From: Dalbergia cochinchinensis
Lineage: Eukaryota; Streptophyta; Magnoliopsida; Fabales; Fabaceae
Reading direction: 5' to 3'
Length of the DNA stretch: 64,000 bases
Assembly: GCA_031216125.1 (NCBI GenBank)
Contig: CM062377.1
Span: 45,882,773 to 45,946,772 of the forward strand
The notes under the pieces are model-generated. The model was not told the origin of the DNA. It did not search any database and saw only the letters and a program-made list of their open reading frames with translations. Each line of letters starts with the position of its first letter. Positions within the stretch are counted from its first letter, which is position 1. A program made the translations under genes and the position numbers. Positions 33,834 to 47,183 of the stretch are shown here, piece after piece.

Positions 33834-36737
33834 CTGAAGACGTGATGGAAAGGAAGAGATAGAGGGAGTGAGAATCTTGCTAAAGAATCTCAGTAGGGCC
33901 TCCTACTACCTAGGTGTCATCATCTACGTCCTCAGGAACCTTGGGTTTAGTTATACAAAATGAGTTGAGCATACATTATGTCCATTTTTAAGTTCTAAAA
34001 CATAGTTTAGCCAAGGTCCATTCATTTTAGAATGATCTTAATGTCATGAATGCAACATAATAGAAGATGTATGCATGGCACTACCTAATGCACATACATA
34101 AAACATAATATCAAGCAATCATCATACTTAGTGGCATAAAAGGGCAATAGTAACGTTCATATGGGACAAACTTAGTGACATAATCATAATCACGAAACAT
34201 CTCTTCCTCATGGGCCACCCTAAAAGACAATCGAACTGGGGGTGCTCGGCCAAACCGGTGCCACCCAGAACGTGTCATACATCTAGGTTATGAGCTCATA
34301 CCTTAACTAGTCGTCACTAGTTCTTACTTACCACTTAACGATAAGCGTATCATAAATCATAAATCCCGACTATCTGAGTACGGGTTAGGGGGCAATTCTC
34401 TTAGGGGTTCTCGGCCGAACCGGTGTCACCTAAGAGTATAAAATGGTACCGATGTCACATGAGTTCTATGGAGGTGCTCGGCCGAACCGGTGTCATCCTA
34501 GAACCCATCTTAGTACCTTAATTTTCAAAATCTCTTTAAGTCCCCAAATTTGTCGGAAATTCGGCAGCACGATGGCATCATGCCGGATTTTTTCCAAATT
34601 TGCTTTATGCCACACAAACATATATCCTCATGAATTCCTCAGATGAATAACATTATCATCATTTACATACCACATGCATCATCATAGAACATTTAAACGC
34701 TTACCCTTATGGTAACTTATGCTTTGACCCTTACGAGTCTTAATCCTGAGATATAGTTCTCTAACATCTTTCGTTCATGATTTTATTCACCTAAGGGCTC
34801 ATAATTAATCATCATTCTTAATCTTCATACTCATTCTCAAATCTGAAAATCATAGGGAAGAATTTCTAACTTGTGATTACGGGGTTCTAGAACTTACGTT
34901 TTAGACCCTTTCTCAGTTCCGTCTTCGCCTAAGGCGCTATAAATTAAATCTAAATCGATTATGAGACCTTCCTATGCTTAAGGGATAATTATAAATCACA
35001 TTTATCATGTTGTAATGTTGCTGGACAGAATCCAGAAAACTAAATGTTCTAAGAGTTCTACATTTGCGTTTTTACGGTTTTCTAGTTACTAGTTTCCCTA
35101 TAGGTGCTAAAATTCAATTCTAATCCAAATGTTACCAAGTTTTTCATGTCTAAACAATCCTAATCTGATTATGCTCCCATTAAAACAGTTTGGATAAGTT
35201 CCAAAAACAAATGGGTCAAAACTATGTTAAATTCTAGCTTTACGATATTTCTAGTTAGCTAGTTTCTTCCCTATTACGCATAGAATCGCTTCTACATCAT
35301 CATATGATATTTTCACACATTCTAACACATCAAAACATCATCATACAGCATCACACTCATCATATCAGAACCAAAAACATTTAGCTTTAGTAAAGGATTT
35401 AAATTGACATTTCTAGGTACGTAAGTTAACTAGTTTCTCTTGGAATCAATTTAGAATTTCTAAAACTCTTTGCAAATCATTTTAATTCATCAAGAGGCTA
35501 AGAGAAGCCTTAGGTCAATGACCAAAATAGATTTCATCTTCTAAAAGGGAATAAAGTCATATCTCATGATAACATAACCTTGAAAAGATTTGAAAAGCTT
35601 TAAGGAAAACTTAGAACATAGACTATTAGTCCTTGTAGCTAGATGAAAACTCATTGCAAGTCCTTCATCACTACTTGGCCGAAAACATGCATTCAAAGAA
35701 TGCATTCACATTAAACCTTAACTTGAAATGAAATGGGCAAGTCTTTGAGCTCTAGGTTCTTAAGTTACGACATAAGATAAACGTGCTTATGCTTTTCATT
35801 TTTAATCTTGCTTACAAAAATAAAGTGATGACTTAAATTAAATATGCAAGGCATAAACTTAAACGTGCAAGCTTGAAAGTAAATATGCAAGGTTCAATTC
35901 TTTATTTTAGTGCTCTTGGCCCAACAACAATCGACTTTAAGGCTGAAATAGGTAGGCATTCGAGAGATTAATTAGGTGATAATGCAAGTTCAATTCTTTA
36001 TTTTAGTGCTCTAGGCCCAACAACAATCGACTTTAAGGCCGAAATAGAAAGGCTTTGAGAATTAAATTAAGTGATGATGCAAGTTCCATTTTAATCTTTA
36101 TGTTCTTAGGTGATAGCTTGAAAGTAAAGGTGCATAACAAGAATGTAAATATGAGTGCAAGCATAAGATAAATTATGCAAGTTCATTTTATCTTTCTAGA
36201 GCTCTTAACAAGACTTTAAAGGAACTTAAACCTCAACCCAAACTCATCCAACCAAGATAAAGTAAAGTCTAGAGTTCTTAGAACTCAACATAACATTTTT
36301 AGAAAATCAAAACATTTTGCATGTAAAAGAAAAGGAAGTGGCCGAAACTTCAAGAAGGAAAAGGAACATTTTAAAACTCTAGGGTCCATGATCTTGATGA
36401 TATATTAACACCAACATCATGAGACCTCATCATTGAGTCCTTAGAATCATTTTGAAACATCATCAAAGATAGAGTTCTCAAGAGTTCAAGAAAGGAAGAA
36501 CTAGAAATATTTTTACTCAAGAACAAAGATCAAGCTCTAGAGTTTGTTTCAAGTGATGAACATCATCATGAAACTCTCATCATCAAGCTCTCATTTCTTT
36601 GAACTTCAAGGCCCATGGCCGAAAATGAGAAAGAACAAGGAAAAGAAAAGAAGTTCTAAAAAGAATCAAGAGAAACTATGAACATAAAGCTAGAACAAGA
36701 ACTTTAAAGAAGAGAATACATGAAAGAAAATTCCTAC
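33834..36737 (-). other. Predicted LTR leader intron, LTR D
   Basis: Donor ACCAA|GTAGGAATT at 36737; acceptor CTTCCTTTCCATCACGTCTTCAG ending at 33834, directly before the ATG of the embedded frame. Length is about 2.9 kb. Exon 1 (about 36870-36738) is pyrimidine-rich and contains no ATG, so the embedded frame's ATG would be the first in a spliced RNA. Inferred. Confidence 0.5.
35895..36086. repeat. Twin 96-bp repeat in LTR D
   Basis: Two copies starting CAATTCTTTATTTTAGTGCT at 35895 and 35991. The same pair is at 50924 and 51020 in LTR C2; single copies lie near 54390 and (inverted) 27425-27480. Confidence 0.88.
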
Positions 36738-36894
36738 TTGGTGTGATGAACTTGATGATGGAAGAAGAAGATGAAGATGATGAAGAACTCCAAGAACTTG
36801 AAGAACACAAGAACTTTGAGAGAAAAAGAAAAGCTTTGAGTGTTCCTAAACTTAGCAAATGATCTAAAAGTGATGCAAGCTCCTCAAGGCATTC

Positions 36895-36902
36895 TATTTA
36901 TA
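36895..36902 (-). promoter_or_regulatory. TATA box, LTR D
   Basis: TATAAATA on the minus strand, in CTCTATAAATAGAATGCC, shared with LTR C2 at 51924-51931. Confidence 0.75.
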
Positions 36903-39015
36903 GAGAAATGAAACAAGTGAAGGGTGTGAATGGGCTGATGAGTTTCAGCCATGAGGGTGCAGAATTGGAGGGTATCCATGAGTTCCATGAGGTGAGATAA
37001 TGTGGCCTTGAGGCATGGTGAGGTATGGCTCAAAGTATGGTGAGGTATGGTTCAAGGTATGGCCTCAAGCATGGTTCTTTGAGTGAGAAAATAATTAAAC
37101 ATGTAGCCAAAGGGGGCATGGTTGTTCGGCCATGTTGCAGCCAAGGGGAGGTTTGTTTTGCAATTTAATTATGATTTAGAGTTGTGTTTAGGTGTATCTT
37201 TGATTATGCTTAAGGTTAGGAAGTTGTAAGAAAGTGTTTAGGTAAGGAAAATGGATAATTAGGGTGGTCTAGACATAATTAAGGAGTGTTCTTGCACCAT
37301 TAGTGAGTTAGATCCTCAATTTAGAGTCTAAACAACTCTAGACACACTTCCTTGATTTAAGGAATTGGAGAGAGAAAATACTATTCAAGATTCCAAGACT
37401 AGGAATCTTGAGTTCCAAAAAGGGATTTAAGTTTAATCTAAGCAATTTTAGGTCCTAATTAACTTTAATAAATTATTTTGACTCTAGATTAATTAGGGAA
37501 ATAAATTAATCTTCGTTTAGAGCCTAATATTGCGTAGGTTTGCTTAATTACGTCATTAAGCTTAAAAACACTATTCTAGGGGCAAAATCGTAATTTTGTA
37601 CTGAAACTGCCCGAGACCACCGGGACTTGAACAGAGACCTCTAGACACATGAAAACATGTTTTTAAACCTTTGGGGAAAGTTTCGGGCTCAAACGGCACC
37701 TTTACCCGCGTAAAACGCTATAGGGGTATTTTGGTCATTTTGACCTGAAACTGCGGAAAACGAGATTTTCGCCTCCGGAAGCATTCAAAGGTCATTCAAT
37801 CCCCTTCAAACATTGAGTTGACCCTTTGAGTATGACCAAGTTGGTTACCCTCGAGTTCGGGTCAGGAAATGACCTCAGGGGCATTTTGATCATTTCCCTC
37901 GGACAGAAAAATTGGGGTGTTACACCTTAGCTGTCTGAGACTCTCCAGAGTATGTCCCCCATTCTCCCCCTACTCGTTCGGAGACTGACCCATCTGAGGA
38001 CTCAGCCACCCAGATCTCATCCATTGGTTCTTCCCCCAATGTGCCTATGGAAATAGGTAGAGGCAATGAGGCTATGGTGACTAAGCCGATTCGAGGAGGT
38101 AGAGTGAGGATGATACCTTGTCGTGGAGCTCATGCCTGACCATTTCATCATCTGGCCACTTCGGCAGAATTGGCTAAGTGGGTTAGTTATGTTCTTCCCC
38201 TTTGGGACAGGCAGTAGTAGTGTAACATCCTTAAATTTATAAATAACATAAATATCGATTAATGCTAATTAGAAATTAGATAAAATATAGCAAAAACCAA
38301 GAGAACCTGGACCAGTTTTATGAAACATAACAAATATTATTAGAATATTCTTGTGTTTCTAGAGAAAAATGCAAAGAATTACAAAAATGCCATCATTTAA
38401 CAGAAATAACGAAAATACCCTTGCTATGTAAAGGAAATTACCAAACTACCCTTGCTTTATTAGTAAATGACAAAGATACCCTTACTCTGTAAATAGAATT
38501 ACAAGAATATCAGTGTCATTGTATAATTACAAAAGTATCCTTGTCTTAGTTAAAGAAATTACTACAATGACAATTACAACAATGCCATTGCACAAATCCC
38601 TAGATTTGTCTTTGGGCAAGAATGAATCTAAGCCATTGGATTAAGATGACAATACAATAATTCAACCACATACATCATACACATTCTTAATCACATACAT
38701 GCACATAGATAATCTCATGCTAAAAAAATTAAAAACACTTATTAAAGCATAAGAACACATGATATAAATCTATGATGCATACATACATTAAAGGTTAGAA
38801 AATTTCCACTAACATTTTTGCATAAAACATGGAACATGATTTCATAAAACTAGGCCAACATGTTTCCATAAAACAAGGAGTGTTTTCATCCAAAGTTTGG
38901 CCAACATGTTTCCATAAAACATGGAGTGTTTTCATCCAAAGTTTGGCCAACATGTTTCCATAAATCATGCTCCAAGAATTAATTCTCTAAATGTTTCTTG
39001 TCTTGATCCTTCCAC

Positions 39016-39023
39016 TATAAATA
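39016..39023 (+). promoter_or_regulatory. TATA box, solo LTR A
   Basis: TATAAATA in CCACTATAAATACTC. Confidence 0.72.
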
Positions 39024-40299
39024 CTCTTCAAACTCTTTTCCATTCCTTACATTTCCAAAACACAAAGAGGCCTTACATGCTTTGCAAGAGATACATTCTC
39101 TAGCTCTTGTAAAATACATACACTTTTACTAGTTTCCATGCCTTAGAAACTCCTAAGTGCTCTTTCTTTCTTATATTTTTCTCTACCATTCTTCTTATGT
39201 TCTCCTCTTCAAAGATTTCTCTAACCCTCTAAACCTTATTTTAAACACTTAAATTCTAAACTCAAACCTTCACTAGAGTTACAATCTTTAACTCTGGTGA
39301 GAAATATTTTCTTAAGCACTCAAGTTCTAGAGCCAAGATTCAAGGAGGGTCATCTACTCCAAGGACTCTTGCTTAAGCTCAAGAAAGAAGAGAATGAGTC
39401 TTTTAGACCCTACATAAGAGGTAGGAGTTTCTTCTTTATTTGTTCAAGCATTATTGGCTTCTAACCATGGATAGAATGCCTCAACCTTGAGTTATTGTCA
39501 AAAGTTTTGAATGATTATTTGTAAAATATATTTTTAGATAGCACAATATATTCCATTATGTTCCTAGCACTTCTATGATGCTATCATACTCAAATATAAC
39601 ATAAAATGATACTATGTGAAACTTGATTTTTAATAAAAATTACTAAAGACATAAAAATGGTAGGTGCTGGAATTTTTGGTTGATTCTGGCAGCAGGCACT
39701 TCGAAATGTAATGATCATAAAATATGAAGTATCCCGAAATAAAAATATTTTTTTATCATAAACTAGACTCATTATAGAAGACTCTCCAAAAAGAATCACC
39801 CAAAACGGAGTTCTCTAGCTCAAGATATAAATTTTCAAAGGTAAGCCAAAAACTGAAACTCTACATATGACCTTGCAATAGTAAAATAAGTGTAACTCAC
39901 TATATAAAAATCCAAATGGACTGATTTCAACTCCTTAGGAAAGCTAACATATAGAGAAACACATCTATGTATGTTATACATAATGCTTTGCACCACGTAA
40001 ATATAGGATGAGAAATAAATTTTCAGGACACTGTCTTTGTGAGAGTGTAGTTTGGAGCAGTTACGGCTAAGGAAAGACTTGGTATTTAAACGTGTCCATT
40101 GTGACCCACCTCTCTTTCTGGGGAACCCTCCTGTACCTGATTACAGTTGAAGGAATCTAAAACTACCTTTTCTAGGCTGAGATAACAAGTATATAGAGAG
40201 CTACAAACTTTTTCTTCTAAAAGATGTTTGAAACTGAAATAAAAGATTCAAGTCTTGCAAGAAAACTTAAATATTTAAGTAGTAATAATTGTCGAGAGG

Positions 40300-40301
<2 letters not shown>

Positions 40302-40340
<39 letters not shown>
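40302..40340. repeat. (AT)n microsatellite
   Basis: About 19 AT units. The matching place in the element 2 LTRs holds only about 10 units, so this is an expanded run. Confidence 0.95.
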
Positions 40341-40344
<4 letters not shown>

Positions 40345-42305
40345 TCATAGGGGAGCTTTAAAATATGTAAAGAACATTTAATAATATTTTAATGTGCGTT
40401 AATGTATTACTAAAAATTAAGTGTACAAAGAAGACTAAGAGAATCTATATGAGATCTTATATAAGTCTATCCACTAAATACCTGCTTAACATGAATACTA
40501 TTTTTTATTTACCATGAGACTTAGTATGAAATGTCTACTACTTGATATAAGATTGTGTATGAAATGTTTCTATGATATCCAAGCTGATATATAGTATTAT
40601 GAATATATATTGATGAGTTATGAAATGATAAGAATGGATGATTGATTGTACCATGATCTATTTATGATTGCATGATTATTATTTTTACTCAATGAGAATA
40701 AAGTAAAGCGTGAAAAAGTAGCAATGATAGTCTGGAAAAGTGGACTTGAGCTAAGCTCACGGCTTAACCCCCTAAACCGTTGAGATCACGGCAACGGAAA
40801 GAAAACCAAAAGGTTGTGGCGACGGCCACGGTATGAGCTCGTTACCCTTTTAGGGTGGTCTAAGGCATTGATGTATTCATCCCGTGAGTAATTATGAGAC
40901 ATGTCAATAAAAGAGAATAAAGTGTCATGCATGAATACTACTAGTAGAAATGCTTGTATGATTACAAAAAAAAAAGAGATGCATGAAATCATTAAGTAAT
41001 GTGTTGACTTGTAATTGATGAGTTAAGTTAGATATGTATGACTCGCTAATAAGAATAGTTTAAAAGTAACTCTACCTCGGCTAATCACGTTTGCGAAAAT
41101 CTTGATAAATGAACCTTTACCTGTCCATCACTTTGTAAATAAACCCGAGGTGGCTGGAGTGACAACGATGACACGATCGATACCAAGTTGAAATTCCTCT
41201 TGAGAAATCCAAAGCATTTCTCACTCCTATGTATGTTCCGTTGTCACCACGGATCTTGATGGATCCCAACTATTCGAGAAGGGGAAGTCTTGCTTCCACG
41301 AGTCAAGATACTGCAGTGCAGGGAGCTAGGAGAATGACCACTACTAGCCTAGCCTCATATTAGACATCTGATAGGCTAAGAACCACTGCCACCACCTCTG
41401 TAGTTATCTATGCTAGAAATTTTCACTTCTCCTTTGTTGCTATTAGTATCTTTGTACTTTCTTCTATGTACTATTTATTAGAAGTACAAAAAGCCAGTAC
41501 TGTATTTACCCATGTAGGTGCTACTCTGTAAACTCATGTTGGTAACAATGTATAATTATTCCATGTTATGTTAAGTATTCTAAATTTCTACAATGATATT
41601 ACTGCTCAGTAAACTTCAATTTTAGAAATTATATTATATCGGAACTATGGCGCACATACCATTCACATTACAGGCTTAGTTTTTGAAAGTAGATTCGTAT
41701 AAAAAAAAAAAAATTACCCTTATCTTCTTATCATTAATTTAAAAATAAAATTGATTAAAGAATATAGGTAACAGCTAATAGAGTCCGGGTCTATTAGGGT
41801 GTTACAAGTAGGAGTTGGCAGTGGACTTAGTAGTGCATGTACGCATATTTTACATAGGATAGCCTTCTTTTGCTTTTTGAGGTTATCTACTTTAGATGCA
41901 CTTGAATAAGCAAGGTTTCTAGTATATGTATTTTATGTTTCTTTATGTATTTACATGGATGACTGTACCAACTCAAACTTTAATGGTGGGCCTAATGCTG
42001 CTACTATGTGACTTGGTGTATGGTGAAACTTCTATTATATATCTATGATGGTTGGATTGTGTTTGAGATCTTGCATTCCATTTATTATATGAATGTATAC
42101 TCTTTGTTATATGCAAGACATACGACGTAGTTTTATGTTACACATGGCTCACGTTTTTATCTTTAATTTCAAATAAAAAAATTAACTCATATTTTCATTA
42201 AGTATTTTCTAAAAATTACAATTGAGAACTGGAACAAAAGAGTAATATCTAATAATTAACTTGAATACGTCCTAAGCATGTTACGTTAAATATTAGGGTA
42301 TTACA

Positions 42306-42431
42306 TATCTGACACTTGGTCTTCAGTATTCATAAACATTAAGTTAACATCTCCTTTTTGAACATGATCACGAATAAAATGATGTTTAATATCTATATCC
42401 TTGGATCCCGAGTGTTGAATTGGGTTCTTTG
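42306..42431 (-). pseudogene. Ty1/copia RNase H, C-terminal piece
   Basis: The minus strand encodes NPIQHSGSKDIDIKHHFIRD followed by HVQKGD and a piece ending EDQVSD, the conserved copia segment after the NTSAINL motif. The first half of the motif is at 56721-56780, across the inserted LTR C. It is cut off at 42305 by the end of LTR F. Confidence 0.85.
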
Positions 42432-44804
42432 TGTAACATCATAATTTTTAACCCAATAATCCTAGAACGTATTTAGGTTAAACATTAATCTATTACCCGT
42501 TTAGTCCCATTCTTTAAAACCTTTTATTAAAATACTTAGCGAAAAATACGAATAAATTTTTCTTTTTGAAACTTGAAAGCAAAATACGAGCCGCGCACTA
42601 ACCTAACATTCGTCGTAACCATAACATGCAAGGAAAGTAATCACACCATTCATAATCATGAAACATAGTATTATACATAAAAAATCATAATATGATTACA
42701 TCTTCATAGATACATAATTTACTAGCATCCTTGTAACTTCATTTACATCAAAACATGCCCATATGTATACAAAGTGATCCTTATCCACCCGTGAAGTTAG
42801 ATAAGTGTCAACCCAAAAGCTAAGCTATCTATGCTCCCGCAGCGACCCTCTGCTCCGTTTGCTAGGGTGACCCTTAAGCACGAGCCTTAGAAGAAGTCAT
42901 GAACCTCATTGTAATCCTCATCTAGAGACGATACGAAAGAAAAGAGAAGGATGAGAAACTCATTCAAGATTCTCAGTAGGGATTCTTGACTCTAACACAA
43001 GCATCATCATCGTCGTCCCCAGCCACCTCGATTTTAATTATGAAAAAGGTGTATAGGCATAAGGATTAGTTTTAGACTTTTCAAATCTATTTATCCAAAG
43101 TGGATGTCTTTTAGTATGAGTCTTAATGACATGAATGCAACAGATATTCGATGAATGCATGGCAATACCATAGGTACTTTAACATGAAAATCATAATACT
43201 TGGGCACATCATAAGAAAACATAAATCATATACGTGGCATAAAAAGGCATAGTACTTTTCATGTGACATCTTTCTCATAAGTCAAACTCTTAAGTTCTTT
43301 TTCTCGAAGACCACCCTCTTAACATATCCACCAAAAATCCAACCAACTCACCAGCCCGGCGATAATTTGGTCATCAAACTACATCTCACCTATCGCCTAG
43401 GAATGAGCTCAATCCTAACTAGTTGTCACTAGATTTAATATGGGCTAATAAAGGTGGTATACATAACTTCCTTGGATCACCTATTTTAGAATCATTTCCT
43501 TCTTTGAAATGCTTTACTGGTATCTGGTACACAGCGAATTGTCCGCTTGGGCAAGCTCAATGTCAGTACCCTCACGGATTTGTTTCCTCCCCACCATAGT
43601 GGGAGGAATGCGTCTCAGTGTTATATCACATCTGTTCTGGGGGTGCTCTGTAACGCCTCGATTTTTACTGCTATGCAAAATGACCAAAATACCCCTAGGT
43701 CATTTCTACACAAGATTTGAGGCCAAAATAGTCCAGGCCATCTTCAATAGGATATTTTGATATTAGAATAACATTATATGGTGATTAAATAGCAATATGT
43801 GCAAAAATCGCGATTTTCAATTTTTCAATGTACAAATGACCAAAATGCGCCTAAGGTCATTTTTGCCCCGAAATCAAGGACGGCCAGTTCAGGCTATCCT
43901 CAATGGGTTAGTTTTATGCTTGAAGGGGATTATGTGTGTTGTAGATGTGAAAATATCAACTTCAATTTTTTTACCGCAAGTGAAATTACCAAAATACCCC
44001 TGTGGTAATTTAACACGAGATTAAGTAATTTCTGAACCTAGTCATTGCCCGGGAGTTCAAAATGTTTATTACATGTGTAATTTGATATTTGAAAATGTTC
44101 GGGTGGTTTCGGGGAGTTTTTGTGTGAAATTACCATTTTGCCCCTAATTAACAATAAATGATCTTATTTACGTAATCAAATAAATATAGGCAATATTAGG
44201 CTCTAATTAAAGATAAATTAATTTTATTTATTTATCTTGAGTTAAAATAATTATTTGAGGTAATTTTAAAGCATAAGATTATTTTAGAAAAGATTGTTTT
44301 TCTTTCTTAATTAAAAAGGGGTTCTTAAGACACATAATAGGAAATTAGTGTATTAAATTTCTTTTTCTTAAAAATAAAATATATTGTAGATTTTTTTTTT
44401 TTATTACTTCAGATTATTTGCACTAAAAATTCCCCTACATATGTTGGCTATTTAATTTTGTAATAGAGCACCTTAAATATTTGATTATTAAGCACTTACT
44501 TTAGTTTATCAATTTCTTTTCCACTAACAATTTCTTTTTCTCAAAAATAAAATATATTTTAGATTTATTTTTGTTTTATTACTTCAGATTATTAGCACTA
44601 AAATTTCCACTATAAGTTTTGGCCATTTAATCTTGTCTTGTGGAATTTTAAACTCTTGATGGTTAAGCCACTTACACTAATTTATCATTTCTAAACCATT
44701 ACAAATTAAATACCCATCAAATATATGTACTACCACTCACAAAAATTGAAAAAAATACTCCCCATTATAGCCATTAATGCAGCTGCCTCACCCCCCAAAA
44801 TCCC

Positions 44805-44812
44805 TATAAATA
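44805..44812 (+). promoter_or_regulatory. TATA box, solo LTR B
   Basis: TATAAATA in TCCCTATAAATATGTG. Confidence 0.75.
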
Positions 44813-45194
44813 TGTGTTTTTCCAAGCCTAATTCACACACAAATATTCATTCTTACCATTTGTATTTTTGGTTGTAGTCTTGCTCACAAAAATTAGCCAA
44901 AAATCCTCTCTTCTCTCTCTAAATACAAAGTTCTCTTCTTCTTCCTTCTCCACCTCCAAGAGACTCCATTCTTGATATCCATCCAAGTTCCCAAGCTCAA
45001 ACAAACACATAAATACCATAAACCAACCCCTAAGCACCTAAACTTTCCATATCCAAACACAAGAACACAACAAAAATCCTCCCACCATTTCATCTTCACT
45101 TGGCCAAATATATACCATCACTAAGATCAGATTTTTGTCGTTGATATCTCATACAAGATCAAGCTCTTGCTTTAATTAACAAAGAAACAACTTG

Positions 45195-47183
45195 GTAGGG
45201 ATTTTATTTCATGTTCTTTCTTTTGTTCTTCCTTTATATTTTCGATTTTTATGATTTGATAATGACCATGGCTTGATGATGAGGAATCATGGTGGTGGTT
45301 GTGAATCCATCATTTAAATGTCCTCTAAAGCCCAAGATTTAATTCTTGATGACAAAAGATTTCTAAAGGAGTTACTAAGTCTTGAGTTTTAAGCTTAATA
45401 AGACATAAAAATGAACTTGCATCCATATTTATGTTATAAGTTCTTGCATATCATATTTATATTTCAAGCTTTGCATTTCATATTTATATTTCCAAGTTAT
45501 CACCTTATAATGATAATAATAAGGTTACAAGATAAGTTTATGATTCTAGTTATCATTTAAATCCTAAAGTTCAAGATTTACTTGTTTTATTTTAAATGAC
45601 AACTTTGATCATGAACACTTCTCATCTATTTATTTTTGGCACTTATATAATTCTGATTTAAAGCTTGATATACTTTAGTTTTAGGTATGATCTTGTCTTT
45701 AAATTTGTACAAAGAAATTTTGAAAGACCTAGAAATTATAAAGGATTAAGAATACGGTTTTTCTCATGATTTTAAATGCTAAAATTTTAGTATTCTGATC
45801 TAATCCTTTGGAACTGGAAAGGTTACTGATTTAGGATGTTTAGATGAGTTTAAATCGCTAATAGTTATTGTAAAAATTATTTTTGGTACCATAGATGCAT
45901 AAAAGGGTAGTTACAAGTGTTAGTTTGGGCCGTTTTGCAAAATGAAGAAAGTTGTGTTTTGAACTATCAACTATGTTATTTCAGCCAAATGATTTTATTT
46001 AAAGCTACTAATGATGTTGAATGTATCCATAAGTCCAAAATACCATTTATGAAGTTTATATAAAGTTTTAGAAATTTCGGTCGTCGTTAAATATTAAAAA
46101 CAAACGATTTTTCACTTTGACCCCTAAAATGTATTGAAATTTGGTTTATGGCCTTAAAAGGTTTTTACGATGAGTTTATAACGGTTTCTAATAGTTATAG
46201 GTCTATTAAAAGTATTGGTTAATTTTAAAGATCTCTAGTTTGTGAGAAGGTATTACAAAGAGGTATTTGCATTTTGACCCGTAACCTTTGAGAAATTGTG
46301 ATTTGACCCTTTGGGGCTTAAGCATAAATATTGATAAATTTGATGGCATGAATGCGGTTGATATCTTGTGAAGGCTATATTCATGTATTGAAACTTATAT
46401 GGCTTATGGATATATGCAATGAAGTATGATGCATGTTTATGTAGTTTAAGTTATGGTATGTTATAATTATGCTTGATAAATTGAGATGCATGATTCCATG
46501 AAGTTTATGAGCATGAAATGTTGAAATGATGAGTTATTCATATTTGTATCTCTATATAACATGCCAAGGTTAAAGGTGACATAAGACACATGGAAATGAT
46601 CCTCTAGAATCCCCGAATTAAAGGTTATGAGAGGTGATCCAAATAGGAAATGATCCTTTAGACTTCCCGAATTAAAGGTTATGAAAGGTGATCCTAATGC
46701 CCCCTATCCCGTACCTTAAGAGTCGGGAATTTAACTTATCAAAAGGGATAAGATTGCGCTATTGACGACTAGTAAGGTATGAGCTCATAACCTAGAACTC
46801 TCAAGAAAAGAAAGAATTATAGGGCGGCCCCCAAGGAAAAGAGAATAAAGAAGTTTAAGTCACCTGTAAGAATGATGATCATGATGTTCTTTATATCATA
46901 TGCATTGTTTTATGAATTTTATGATATTATGTATATGATATTGACATGCATCCATGATTAATATGTTGCATTCATGACATTAAGATTCATGCTAAAAGAT
47001 ACGGGTCTCGGCTAATGATATTTAGAACTTAATAAATGAACCTTATATATATGTTCACCATTTTCATAATTAAACCCGAGGTTCCTGGGGACGATGACGA
47101 TGACACTTGTGTTAGAGTCGGGAAGCCCTACTGAATTCTTGTATAAGTTTCTTATCCCTTTTCTTTTTCCGTGTCGTCTCCAG
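45195..47183 (+). other. Predicted LTR leader intron, solo LTR B
   Basis: Donor CAACTTG|GTAGGGATTTT; acceptor CCGTGTCGTCTCCAG. About 2 kb. The exon after the acceptor does not encode the frame seen in E, F, I and D. Inferred. Confidence 0.45.

Larger units (their letters stand above)
32862..37924 (-). repeat. Solo LTR D (5.06 kb)
   Basis: Flanked by CCTCA (32857-32861) and CCTTA (37925-37929), a TSD with one change. There is no internal region, so this is a solo LTR left by recombination. The LTR direction is minus: it starts at 37924, with TATA box 36895-36902, predicted donor 36737, predicted acceptor 33834 and embedded reading frame 33833-33320. It also has three GGTGCTCGGCC motifs (34237-34500) and a 96-bp twin repeat (35895-36086). 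Confidence 0.9.
32618..38217 (+). pseudogene. LTR-embedded conserved reading frame, copy in LTR F, split by LTR D
   Basis: Coding parts are 32618-32861 and about 37930-38217, with LTR D between. It begins MASFVIFVDAPT six bases after a TCTTCAG acceptor-like site, has stops and a one-base frameshift near 32660-32680, then SYHFVGRCSIRLFVF, DRPFAHP and FSPTSPF. LTR D cuts it after PTAAS. Beyond it the frame continues with PEYVP, SETDPSEDSATQ, GSSP, RGAHA and WVSYVLP, ending with two TAG codons at 38215-38220. Solo LTR A then starts at 38221. Confidence 0.6.
38221..41806 (+). repeat. Solo LTR A (3.6 kb)
   Basis: Flanked by AGTAG at 38216-38220 and 41807-41811. Same family as the element 2 LTRs, in plus orientation: TGTAACATCC start, TATA at 39016-39023, donor-like GTAGGAG at 39421, and an end of GGGTCTATTAGGGTGTTACA. 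It is clearly more diverged than the two element 2 LTRs are from each other, and has a long (AT)n run at about 40302-40340. Confidence 0.94.
30664..42305 (+). repeat. LTR F, 5'-incomplete, split by LTRs D and A
   Basis: LTR F occupies 30664-32861, 37925-38220 and 41807-42305. It ends ATTAGGGTATTACA at 42305, next to copia coding sequence. Its 5' part, with promoter, is not present in the window. It carries degenerate AAATATGCAAG-type repeats (30785-31075), a diverged twin 54-bp repeat (32024-32120), the CTAGTGATGACTAG/GAGTTCATAACC block (about 32190-32216) and the embedded reading frame, interrupted by LTR D. Confidence 0.75.

Noticed and set aside
33385..33837. 150-codon plus-strand frame, GC-rich
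   Set aside because: Antisense to the LTR-embedded frame of LTR D; the minus-strand frame has homologues in three other LTRs and this one does not.
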